DNA of 57,941 nt from Actinomycetota bacterium. Lineage in GTDB: Bacteria; Actinomycetota; CADDZG01; WHSQ01. The stretch's first letter is position 1. The number at the start of each line of letters is the position of its first letter. Below are positions 17,059 to 24,497 of the stretch, piece after piece. The stretch spans positions 1-57,941 of the forward strand of contig JACDAL010000069.1 of assembly GCA_013695465.1 (NCBI GenBank), given 5' to 3'. The translations under genes and the position numbers were made by a program. The notes under the pieces were generated by a model, which was not told the origin of the DNA, ran no database searches, and saw only the letters and a program-made list of their open reading frames with translations.

Positions 17059-17895
17059 ATGCTCGAGCCACGCACCGAACCGCGGGCTCAACTCGAAGCC
17101 ACGGCCCGCCGAATTCGACGCGACATCGTCACCTCGACCACCCGTGCGGGCTCGGGACACCCGTCGACCTCGCTGTCCATGGTCGAGATCTTGACCGTCC
17201 TCTACTTCGGCGGCGTCCTGCGTTACGACCCCTCCGAGCCCCACCACCCCGAACGAGACCGTTTCATTCTCTCCAAGGGACACGGCGCTCCGGGCCTGTA
17301 TGCAGTGCTGGCCGAGGCCGGCTACTTCCCGACCGAAGACCTATCCACGCTTCGACAATTGGGCTCGGCCCTCGAGGGCCATCCCAACATGTGCAGGCTC
17401 CCGGGAGTCGAGGCCTCGACGGGATCGCTGGGGCAGGGGCTCTCGATGGGCATCGGGCATGCACTCGCCGCTCGTCTCGACGGCCATTCCTATCGGGTCT
17501 ACGTGATGGTCGGCGACGGTGAGAGCGAGCAGGGGCAGGTGTGGGAGGCGCTGATGTACGCAGGTAACCGCGGGCTCGGAAACCTCACCCTCATTCTTGA
17601 CCGCAACGGCTACCAGCAGACTGCCGCAGTCGCCGAGGTCCAGCCGCTCGACCCGCTGCAGGACAAGATCGAGGCCTTCGGTTGGTCTGCGCGCACCATA
17701 GACGGCCACTCCCTCGATGAGGTCGAGGCGGCCTTCTCATGGGCTCAATCGGTGCAGGAAGCGCCGCAAGCCATTATCGCCAACACCGTCAAGGGCAAGG
17801 GCGTGAGCCTTCTCGAAGCCACGCCGGGCAAGTGGCACGGCAAGCCGATTCCTCCCGATGAGGTGGAGAAGGCACTGGAGGAGATCGGGGCATGA
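17059..17895 (+). CDS. Transketolase, N-terminal (TPP-binding) subunit
   Basis: This 278-residue alpha half of a split transketolase binds thiamine diphosphate. It has SGHPSTSLSMVEIL, the catalytic-loop RDRFILSKGHGAPGLYA, and the TPP-binding GDGESEQGQVWEA with LDRNGYQQT (the GDG-x-N signature). I prefer the ATG at 17059, which follows AAGGAAAGTTGGGAGG, over ATG 17023, which has no ribosome-binding site. It forms one enzyme with the next gene, overlapping by ATGA. Sugar-phosphate specificity cannot be told. Confidence 0.92.
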   Translation: MLEPRTEPRAQLEATARRIRRDIVTSTTRAGSGHPSTSLSMVEILTVLYFGGVLRYDPSEPHHPERDRFILSKGHGAPGLYAVLAEAGYFPTEDLSTLRQLGSALEGHPNMCRLPGVEASTGSLGQGLSMGIGHALAARLDGHSYRVYVMVGDGESEQGQVWEALMYAGNRGLGNLTLILDRNGYQQTAAVAEVQPLDPLQDKIEAFGWSARTIDGHSLDEVEAAFSWAQSVQEAPQAIIANTVKGKGVSLLEATPGKWHGKPIPPDEVEKALEEIGA

Positions 17896-18851
17896 CCCTA
17901 GGACTGAGCCACATCGAGCTCGAAGACGGCCAGCCCACTCGCCTGGCGTTCGGCGAGGCGCTGGCCGATGCGGGGGTGAACGAGGCAATCGTCGTGCTCG
18001 ACGGCGACGTCCACAACTCGACCTACACGGGGCTGTTCAAAGAGCGCTATCCCGAGCGGTTCTTCAACGTCGGCATTGCCGAGTCCAACCTTGTCGGCAT
18101 TGCCGCAGGCCTGGCCGCCAGCGGCAAGGTGCCGGTGGTTTCCAGCTTCTCGATATTCCTGCTGGCCAACGCCTTCGACCAGATCCGCATGAGCATCGCC
18201 TTTCCCAACCAGAACGTGAAACTGGTGGGAACCCACGCGGGCATCTCGATAGGGGAGGACGGGCCCTCGCAGATGGGCATCGAAGACGTCGCCCTGGCTT
18301 GCGCGCTCCCCGGGTTCACGGTCATCGTGCCGGCCGACGGCGCCAGCACGCGGGCCGCCACCGCGGCCATGCTCGAGCGCGAGGGGCCGACCTTCCTGCG
18401 CTGTGGCCGTCCTGCCGTTCCGGTCATTTACGAGGACGTCACCGACTTCCACGTCGGAAAGGCCAACCAGCTGCGAGAGGGTTCGGACATCACGATCATC
18501 GCCAACGGCGTCATGGTGGCGATGGCGCTGGATGCGGCCGCGGCGCTGGCGTCCGAGGGGGTAGAGGCAAGAGTGCTCGATATGCACACGGTCAAGCCGA
18601 TCGATACCGAGGCCATAGAGCGGGCCGCTAACGAGACCGGCGGCATCGTCGTGGCGGAGGAGCACATCGCCTACGGGGGCCTGGGTGCCACGGTGGCGCT
18701 GGCGGCGGCCGAGCGAGCGCCCACCAGGATGGCGTTTGTGGACATCGGCGACACCTATGCCACCTCGGGAAAGCCCCAGGAGCTGTTGCGCCAGTACGGA
18801 CTCACGCCAGAGGCGATAGCCGACCAGGCGCGCCACGTGCTCAAGGCCTGA
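17892..18851 (+). CDS. Transketolase, C-terminal (pyrimidine-binding and Rossmann) subunit
   Basis: This 319-residue beta half matches the pyrimidine-binding plus C-terminal domains. The cofactor-activating glutamate is in RFFNVGIAESNLVGIAAGLA. HAGISIGEDGPSQMGIEDVA and MHTVKPIDTEAI are typical of split transketolases and of the Dxs/E1-beta superfamily. Coupled to the N-terminal subunit gene, it should complete a heterotetrameric transketolase of the pentose phosphate pathway or a related sugar pathway. Confidence 0.92.
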   Translation: MTLGLSHIELEDGQPTRLAFGEALADAGVNEAIVVLDGDVHNSTYTGLFKERYPERFFNVGIAESNLVGIAAGLAASGKVPVVSSFSIFLLANAFDQIRMSIAFPNQNVKLVGTHAGISIGEDGPSQMGIEDVALACALPGFTVIVPADGASTRAATAAMLEREGPTFLRCGRPAVPVIYEDVTDFHVGKANQLREGSDITIIANGVMVAMALDAAAALASEGVEARVLDMHTVKPIDTEAIERAANETGGIVVAEEHIAYGGLGATVALAAAERAPTRMAFVDIGDTYATSGKPQELLRQYGLTPEAIADQARHVLKA

Positions 18852-18977
18852 GCTACAACCCGGCTCAATAATGGTTCAGTAATCCGGGCTGCCTGGATTA
18901 CTCATTTACCATAATGCTGTCGCGAGGAACAATTGGGGCATACAGACGCTCCCGCCCCCCTGACGAGGAAGTTGACA

Positions 18978-19439
18978 ATGCCCTCTGCGCACGAAGCTAT
19001 GCCCCGCCCCGAAGTCAATGCCGTACGGCTCGAGGACGTTGTCGACAGAATTCTGGTTCGCTGGCGCGGCGCGGTCACTCGCCGCTGGGAGGGCAGCGTG
19101 GTGGGCACGGCTTGCTTCGGGCCCGAGGGCAGACAGCTGGAACGCGCCCTCGACGAGCTCGTCGCCAACGCAGTGGCGGCGACCGGCCCCCAGGACGGGA
19201 TCACCGTCACGGGCCGCGCTCGAGATCGCTGGGTCGAGCTCGCCGTCACTGAGTGGTCGCCCACCACTCCGGCCGGCCACATCGGCTACGCGGGCGAGGA
19301 GGTCCCCGAGGTGGTGGCCGCCTGCGCTCCCGGAATGAGGATCGTGGAGGGCATCGTTGCCTCGCAATCGGGCTCGCTTGAGATCACCACGCGGCCCGGC
19401 GTCTCGACGACGTTCCTGATCCGCCTCCCCCACCCCTAA
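18978..19439 (+). CDS. Anti-sigma-factor/histidine-kinase-like ATP-binding protein (stand-alone HATPase)
   Basis: This 153-residue protein carries only a GHKL ATPase fold. The N-box is ALDELVANAVAAT, and a G2-like GMRIVEGIVASQSGSLEI is followed by VSTTFLIRLP. It has no phosphoacceptor helix or membrane segment, so it resembles RsbW/SpoIIAB anti-sigma kinases or an orphan kinase module. No sigma factor or anti-anti-sigma gene is next to it. The ATG at 18978 follows GAGGAAG. A TTG at 18933 is an alternative start. The gap 18852-18977 is AT-richer and probably holds its promoter. Confidence 0.7.
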   Translation: MPSAHEAMPRPEVNAVRLEDVVDRILVRWRGAVTRRWEGSVVGTACFGPEGRQLERALDELVANAVAATGPQDGITVTGRARDRWVELAVTEWSPTTPAGHIGYAGEEVPEVVAACAPGMRIVEGIVASQSGSLEITTRPGVSTTFLIRLPHP

Positions 19440-19449
19440 CCACCCCACC

Positions 19450-19502
19450 CGCGTTTTGAGCGCCTCTCGGTGCGGTTTTCTGCACTCTGGCGCCCCTAAA
19501 AC
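19450..19502 (+). repeat. Family 1 repeat, copy 2 (left end of the DUF559 element)
   Basis: This 53-bp copy has its CGCGTTTTGAG end pointing away from the DUF559 pseudogene and its CCCCTAAAA end pointing into it. It matches the inverted copy at 20510-20562 in 48 of 53 positions, with the first 30 nt identical. The pseudogene stop codon TAG (19496-19498) and its last codons lie inside this repeat. Confidence 0.92.
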
Positions 19503-20398
19503 ATTCCGAGCCGCATTTGAAGCGCCGTCCGGAGCTCTTCTGCCACCAGCGCGGCGTGCAGAGACAGAGTGACGTCATCCTTGGTGTAACGAAGCAGCAA
19601 CCATTCGCCGAGAGATAGCTTGTTGGATCGAGTGCGGTCCGTCTGAAAAGCGCCTCGGTCGGAGTGGTATTCATAGCCGTCGAGCTCTATGGCGATCCGA
19701 GCAGCGGGGTAGGCGAAGTCCACCCGCCCGACCCCCTCGATTCGGTACTGCCGCTCGGGCTTGGGCAGAGAGTAGGCCGCGACGAGCTTGACGAAATCGT
19801 CTTCCAGAGGACTGTCCGTGGCGCGGTAGTCGAGCGGCCGCTCCTCCAATACACGACGGAGGTTGGTGGTCCCGTTACGGCCCTGGGCGGCGTGCGTTTC
19901 GAGCCGCGCATGGAGCGCCGGAAGCCACACCAGCCGCCGCCTCAGCGCCTCGTCTACGGCGCATTCGAGGGTGGGGAAACTCACCAAACCGGCGAACTCG
20001 TAGAGAGCCCGGTCCAAGACCGTCACCGGTATGCCCGTCTTGCGGGTGACATCCTCCGGGGGCAGAGAAACGGGGCGGTGCAGCAACAGGGTTTTGCTGG
20101 GGGAGTGAATTTTGCGAGGAACGCAGAGGTCGATCAGGTCTGAGGGCAACGAGTAGGCGCCCCACAGCCCCACGCTGGTTCGTCCGCTGCAGACAGAGTC
20201 CGAGCCGGCCCACAAGTGGGCGGCCATGAGGTCCTGCTGGCGGCTGTGTTAAACCCCGATTAAGCCGAAGACGTTGTAGAGGACATTGGTCCAGCGACCC
20301 GACTCGAGTCGGACCCGGATGGAGTGGGTGTTGTGACCCGCCGCCATCGCCTGAGCCCGGCTGAAGACCCCGTACTGGGCCTCGGCAAGCAGCGCCAC
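19496..20398 (-). pseudogene. AbiEi-antitoxin-domain / DUF559 (Vsr-like endonuclease fold) protein, broken by an in-frame stop
   Basis: Read through, this is about 300 residues. An N-terminal winged-helix AbiEi-type domain (ALLAEAQYGVFSRAQAMAAG, then SGRWTNVLYNVFG) is followed by a C-terminal DUF559 domain of the PD-(D/E)xK/Vsr type with RVDFAYPAARIAIELDGYEY and LLLRYTKDDV. A TAA at 20249-20251 interrupts the frame after FGLIGV. The next codons run HSRQQDL-MAAHLWAG in the same frame, which rejoins family-like sequence, so this is a nonsense mutation and not a frameshift. The downstream part could be translated from ATG 20227. Start is likely GTG 20398; the frame is open to 20509. The acidic residues of the nuclease motif are still present. 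Confidence 0.75.
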
Positions 20399-20482
20399 AC
20401 GTTCGTCTCTTTGGACCTTGCCACCTCTATTTTCGCGGTCCTCCAGCGGATTGCTTATTAAGGCCAGAAAGGTCGGCCCGGT

Positions 20483-20500
20483 CTGTGGCGTGCGCCACAG
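20483..20500. repeat. Palindrome just upstream of the DUF559 pseudogene
   Basis: CTGTGGCG-TG-CGCCACAG is a perfect 8-bp inverted repeat around two bases. It lies between the family 1 repeat at 20510 and the probable start of the minus-strand DUF559 gene. It could be an operator for the AbiEi-like winged-helix domain or part of the element end. Confidence 0.55.
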
Positions 20501-20509
20501 CTCGAGCAA

Positions 20510-20562
20510 CTTTTAGGGGCCTCAGTGTGCGGAAAACCGCACCGAGAGGCGCTCAAAACGCG
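20510..20562 (-). repeat. Family 1 repeat, copy 3 (right end of the DUF559 element)
   Basis: Inverted relative to copy 2. The inner perfect hairpin is GTGCGG-AAAA-CCGCAC. The outer arms TTTTAGGGGCCTC and GAGGCGCTCAAAA pair at 10 of 13 positions. The CGCG end faces outward towards the dnaE2 cassette promoter at 20578. Confidence 0.92.
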
Positions 20563-20577
20563 GTTGGGGCGGTGGGG

Positions 20578-20624
20578 TTGACGGGGGCGGACCTTGTCCA
20601 CTACTATCGAACATACGTTCGATA
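20578..20624 (+). promoter_or_regulatory. SOS-controlled promoter of the dnaE2 cassette (LexA box over the -10)
   Basis: TTGACG (20578-20583), an 18-nt spacer and TACTAT (20602-20607) form a good sigma-70-type promoter. The LexA box TCGAACATACGTTCGA (20607-20622) begins on the last base of the -10. It extends to a 20-bp palindrome-like TATCGAACATACGTTCGATA. LexA bound here would block polymerase. The box matches the mycobacterial consensus almost exactly. Confidence 0.88.
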
Positions 20625-20626
20625 AT

Positions 20627-20697
20627 CCGGAGCGGGCGAGAGGTTCCCCGGCCCCCGCTCGCTCCGGGCGGACGTCCATCGCGCGGACGTTCCATCG
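20627..20697 (+). promoter_or_regulatory. Structured 5' leader of the SOS cassette
   Basis: The ~150-nt leader between promoter and first gene has a strong stem. CCGGAGCGGGCG (20627-20638) pairs with CGCTCGCTCCGG (20656-20667) at 11 of 12 positions. It then has a direct repeat GCGGACGT(T)CCATCG at 20668-20681 and 20683-20697. No ORF with a convincing start is seen in the leader. Function unknown; it could modulate translation or be a protein-binding site. Confidence 0.45.
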
Positions 20698-20765
20698 AGA
20701 TGACCAGGGCGGGCCGTGCCGTCGTCTCGGCGAGGAGAAGGGGATGGGCGGAGGGGATGGGAGGG

Positions 20766-21095
20766 ATGACCAAGCGCTATGACGAGGACATCGACGTGAC
20801 GCCGGACCCGGCCAGCCCCGGGACCCCTCTCTCGTTCGTGTGGCGAGGTCGGCGCTACGACATCGACCAGCCCCTGATGTCGTGGCGCGAGGGCTCGGAG
20901 TGGTGGCTCAGGGGCGATCACAACGGCGCCGGCAGACAGGACCGAGAGTTCCACCGGGTGCTGGCCCGGCCGACGCAGAGCCTCGCCACCGGCGAGGTCG
21001 ACGCCGAAGGCTTCCTGATTTCTTACGGTGCGGTCTACGACGTCTTCCGGAACCGGATATCGGGCGGCTGGCGCATGGCGCGAGTCTGGGACTGA
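20766..21095 (+). CDS. Small protein heading the SOS dnaE2 cassette (DUF6504-like)
   Basis: This 109-residue protein begins MTKRYDEDIDVTPD. It is rich in aromatic and basic motifs: SFVWRGRRYDI at about residue 22, LMSWREGSEWWLRGD at about 38, and a C-terminal RISGGWRMARVWD. It has no signal peptide or membrane helix. From memory the pattern resembles the actinobacterial DUF6504 family, of unknown function; I could not check this. ATG 20766 follows GGAGGGG; ATG 20757 is also possible. It is the first gene after the LexA box and ends 9 nt before dnaE2, the place where ImuA' might be expected. Confidence 0.75.
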   Translation: MTKRYDEDIDVTPDPASPGTPLSFVWRGRRYDIDQPLMSWREGSEWWLRGDHNGAGRQDREFHRVLARPTQSLATGEVDAEGFLISYGAVYDVFRNRISGGWRMARVWD

Positions 21096-21104
21096 GACAA
21101 AAGG

Positions 21105-24100
21105 GTGAGCGCGTTCACGCATCTGCACTGTCACTCGACCTGGTCTCTGCTGGACGGCGCCATCCCGGCGGAAGTCCTTCCGCACCTCGCCCGCAGCCGT
21201 GGCTTCGAGGCAGTTGCGCTCACTGACCACGATGCCCTGACCGGCGCGGTGCGCTTCTCCAAAGCGTGCCGCGAGGCTTCGGTCAAGCCCATCTTCGGCG
21301 CCGAGCTGACGCTTGCAGAAGGCGAGCACATCACGCTCATCGTCAAGAACGAGACCGGTTACGGGAACCTGTGCGGGCTCATCAGCCGCGCTCATCTGGA
21401 CAACGAGCGCGGCGCGCCTCATTCGAGCTTCGCCGAGGTCGTTGTCGCAAGCGAAGGGCTGTTCGTGCTGTCGGGATGCAGCAGGGGAGAGGTCGCCCGG
21501 CTCGCCGCACGAGGCGCTCTGCCCCAGGCCGTCGCGGCCGCCGGCCGCTGGCGCAAAGCCATCGGGGAGAGCTATCGGATCGAGGTCTTCGACCTGCGCG
21601 GCTACGGCCATCGGACGCTCCGGGACCGGCTTCTGCGCGTGGCTCACGACGCTCGAGTCCCGGCCGTCGCCACCAACGACGTCCACTACGCCGATCCCTC
21701 GGGAGCGGCCACCCACGAGGTGCTGCACGCGATCAAGGACATCGTTCCGTTGTCGCGTGCGCACGCCTTGCGGACAACCTCCGAGCTCTATCTGAAGAGC
21801 GCGCCGGAGATGGCAGCATTGTTCTCGGACGTCCCAGAGGTACTGTCTGAGAGCGCGGCGATCGCCGAGGCCTGCGACTTCGATCTCGACTTCGGCGTCT
21901 ACCACTTCCCCGAAGTCCCGCTGTCGCCGTCGCAGACGCCCACTCAGCTTCTCGCTCGAAGGTGCTACGAGGGTGTGCGCAGGCGCTTCGGCGCAACCAA
22001 CAGAGAGATCGAGGACCGCCTCCAGCACGAGCTACACATGATCTTCAAGCTCGGCTTCGCCGCCTACTTCGTGATGGTCGCAGACATTGTCGCCCACGTC
22101 CGCTCACAGCTCGGCATCCATTGCTCCTGCAGGGGCAGCGCGGCGGGCTCGCTGGTGTGCTACGTGCTCGGCATCTCAGATGTCGATCCGGTGCGCTATG
22201 ACCTGCTGTTCGAGCGCTTCATCAACGAGCGCAGGGAAGAGCTCCCCGATATCGACATCGATGTCGAATCCCATCGGCGCGAAGAGGTGCTCGACTACAT
22301 CCTGAAGACCTACGGAGCGGAGCAGACCGCAGTGTGCTGCATGGTCGACACCTTCAGGGCACGCATGGCGATCCGGGACGTCGGCAAGGCCCTCGGGCTT
22401 CCTCCGGAGGAGATCGATCTCGTCGCCAAGGCCTTCCCCCGCATCGCCGCCCGCAACATTCCCAAGGCGATCGAGCGACTGCCGGAGCTGGCCGGCTCCA
22501 ATCTCGAGCGCGGTCAGCTGGCTCAGCTCTTCGAGCTGTGCCTAGAGATCGACGGCTTCCCCCGCCACCTCGCTCTCCATCCCTCGGGCGTGATCCTGTC
22601 CTCCTCAGATCTCGTCCGGCGCGTGCCAATGCAGGAGTCCTTCGAGGGCTTCTGCATGCTGCAGGCCGACAAGGACGATGTCTTGGACCTCGGCTTGGTC
22701 AAGCTCGACGTGCTGGGTGTCAGGATGCTGTCGGCCATCTCTCTTGCTCGCGCCGAGATCGAACGTGTCTCGGGCGAGCGGATAGACCTCGAGAAAGTCC
22801 CTCACGATGATCCCGCGACCTTCGAGCTGGTCAAGTCCTCCAACACCTTGGGTTGCTTTCAGATCGAGTCTCCGGGCCAACGTGAGTTGCTCGCCCGCCT
22901 GCAGCCGAACCGTTTCGAGGACCTCATCGTAGAGATCTCGTTGTTTCGACCCGGCCCCGTAAAGTCCGACATGGTGACGCCGTTTTTGGAGCGTCGCCAC
23001 GGCTTCGAGGAGACTCCCGACATATTCGAGGCGCTGAGAGAAATCCTGGCCGAGACTCACGGCGTGATCGTCTATCACGAGCAGCTCATACGCGGGATCG
23101 CTGCGGCCACAGGCTGCTCTCTGGCCGACGCCGACTACGTCCGCCGGCACCTCGAGGGTGATTCTCCGGGCCTTCCCGATGGTCTCGACAACGACACCCG
23201 AGCTTCATCGATGGAAGACTGGTTCAAGGAAAGGGTCATGAAACGCGGGCTCGGCGACACTCAGGCCGGAGCATTGTGGAAAGAGGTCTTCGCTTTCGCC
23301 TCGTTCGGCTTCTGCAAGTCGCACGCGGCCGCCTTTGCGCTCCCCACCTACCTTTCGGCGTGGCTCAAGGCTCGTTATCCGGCGGAGTTCCTGGCCGGGG
23401 TGCTCACTCACGACCCCGGGATGTATCCGCGCCGCGCCATCGTCGCCGACGCCCGCAGCAACGGCATCCCCATCCTTTCACTGGACGTCAACCGCTCCGA
23501 CGGCGTCTACCGTTCGGAGCAAGCTGGGTCGCGCCGCGGCATCCGGTTGTCGTTGTCCGAGGTGCGCGGCATCTCTGAGGCAGAGATCGATGCGATTGTG
23601 GCCCTCAGGCCGTTCGCCTCAGTGGAGGACCTGTGGCGCCGCACCAGGATCTCGCGGCCCGTGTTGGAGGCGCTGGCTCATGTGGGGGCGCTTGATTCGA
23701 TCGAGCCCCACCGCTCCCGGCGAGAGCTTGTGTGGCGGGCGGGCGAGCTCTCTTCCGAGCCCCTCGTGGTCCCTGGGGGCCAGCTGACGCTTTCGCTCGA
23801 CGACCCCGAAAAAAATTGCTCGTCGCTTCCCGGACTGCGCCCCTACGCTCCTCTAGAAGAGGTAGAAGCCGAGCTCGAGGTCACGGGGATCGACGCCCGG
23901 CGCCACATCATGGAGCTCTACGCGGCGCTTCTGGAAGAGCTCGGTTGCGTGCCGGCACGCAACCTTGAGACCCTGCGCAACAATTCCGAGACGTGGGTGG
24001 CGGGCGTCAAGGTATCGACTCAGACACCGGCCATCCGCTCCGGGCAGAGGATCATCTTCGCCACCCTGGACGACGTCACCGGCCCTCTGGACGTGACCGT

Positions 24101-24410
24101 TTTCGAGCGCGCGCAGGCGCGCTGTGCCCGGACGGTGTTCCACTCGTGGCTGCTGGCGGTCAAGGGGGTGGTGCGCAAGCGAGGCGGCGCCTCCTACATC
24201 CACGAGATGGTCCGAAACGTCGGCATCACGGTGGTCGCCCACGAGGTCTTCGACCTCGCAGAGCTCGCCTCGGACCGCACCCGGGGACACTCGTTGGCAA
24301 CCGCCCTCGGCCGTCAGCGTCGGCGGCAGGGAGCGGCCGCGCTTGGGTCCGCGGCTCGCCAAGGCGGGCCCAGGCTGTGGCACGCAAGCGGCGGATCGGC
24401 AGGCCGCTGA
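21105..24410 (+). CDS. dnaE2: Error-prone DNA polymerase III alpha subunit DnaE2
   Basis: This 1101-residue C-family polymerase is linked to damage-induced mutagenesis. The PHP domain has HLHCHSTWSLLDGA and LTDHDALTGAVRF. The catalytic palm has LPDIDIDVESHRREEVLDY with both aspartates, and SLFRPGPVKSDMV. The helix-hairpin-helix region, beta-binding domain and OB fold (VTGPLDVTVFERAQARC) follow. The PDIDID-E-RR pattern, length and SOS context point to DnaE2 rather than replicative DnaE1. It starts at GTG 21105, with AAAAGG directly abutting the start. It is followed by a family 3 hairpin, then dinB. Confidence 0.93.
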   Translation: MSAFTHLHCHSTWSLLDGAIPAEVLPHLARSRGFEAVALTDHDALTGAVRFSKACREASVKPIFGAELTLAEGEHITLIVKNETGYGNLCGLISRAHLDNERGAPHSSFAEVVVASEGLFVLSGCSRGEVARLAARGALPQAVAAAGRWRKAIGESYRIEVFDLRGYGHRTLRDRLLRVAHDARVPAVATNDVHYADPSGAATHEVLHAIKDIVPLSRAHALRTTSELYLKSAPEMAALFSDVPEVLSESAAIAEACDFDLDFGVYHFPEVPLSPSQTPTQLLARRCYEGVRRRFGATNREIEDRLQHELHMIFKLGFAAYFVMVADIVAHVRSQLGIHCSCRGSAAGSLVCYVLGISDVDPVRYDLLFERFINERREELPDIDIDVESHRREEVLDYILKTYGAEQTAVCCMVDTFRARMAIRDVGKALGLPPEEIDLVAKAFPRIAARNIPKAIERLPELAGSNLERGQLAQLFELCLEIDGFPRHLALHPSGVILSSSDLVRRVPMQESFEGFCMLQADKDDVLDLGLVKLDVLGVRMLSAISLARAEIERVSGERIDLEKVPHDDPATFELVKSSNTLGCFQIESPGQRELLARLQPNRFEDLIVEISLFRPGPVKSDMVTPFLERRHGFEETPDIFEALREILAETHGVIVYHEQLIRGIAAATGCSLADADYVRRHLEGDSPGLPDGLDNDTRASSMEDWFKERVMKRGLGDTQAGALWKEVFAFASFGFCKSHAAAFALPTYLSAWLKARYPAEFLAGVLTHDPGMYPRRAIVADARSNGIPILSLDVNRSDGVYRSEQAGSRRGIRLSLSEVRGISEAEIDAIVALRPFASVEDLWRRTRISRPVLEALAHVGALDSIEPHRSRRELVWRAGELSSEPLVVPGGQLTLSLDDPEKNCSSLPGLRPYAPLEEVEAELEVTGIDARRHIMELYAALLEELGCVPARNLETLRNNSETWVAGVKVSTQTPAIRSGQRIIFATLDDVTGPLDVTVFERAQARCARTVFHSWLLAVKGVVRKRGGASYIHEMVRNVGITVVAHEVFDLAELASDRTRGHSLATALGRQRRRQGAAALGSAARQGGPRLWHASGGSAGR

Positions 24411-24425
24411 CCCGAGCCTGTATGC

Positions 24426-24471
24426 CGAGTGGTCGTCAATACGTCGCTATAGAGCATCTGACGGCCACTCG
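24426..24471 (+). repeat. Family 3 hairpin repeat, copy A
   Basis: This 46-bp element has arms CGAGTGGTCGTC and GACGGCCACTCG (one G-T type mismatch) around a core containing GTCGCTATAG. It is related to the copies at 48889-48933 and 52917-52961. It sits between dnaE2 and dinB, where a hairpin could tune expression of the polymerase pair. Confidence 0.9.
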
Positions 24472-24497
24472 AGCCCATAAAGCGTGAGAATGGCTCC

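Larger units (their letters stand above)
19450..20562 (-). mobile_element. Candidate mobile unit: DUF559-type gene bracketed by inverted family 1 repeats
   Basis: A single gene (minus strand, inactivated) fills about 1.1 kb between two 53-bp repeats in inverted orientation that are 48/53 identical. Similarity continues about 12 nt outward: the left flank read in reverse complement is GGGTGGGGTGGT and the right flank GGTTGGGGCGGT. The termini start CGCGTTTTGAGCGCCTCTCG. I see no target-site duplication. The same repeat occurs three more times in the window without a gene. Mobility is inferred from this architecture; the gene product is not a known transposase. Confidence 0.45.

Noticed and set aside
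19441-19502. Family 1 repeats as simple intrinsic terminators
   Set aside because: They lack T-tracts and occur between co-directional, convergent and divergent genes alike, so termination cannot be their common role.
20700-20765. Upstream start (ATG 20700) for the small SOS-cassette gene
   Set aside because: The added residues are Arg/Gly-rich and leader-like; a GGAGGGG ribosome-binding site fits ATG 20766.
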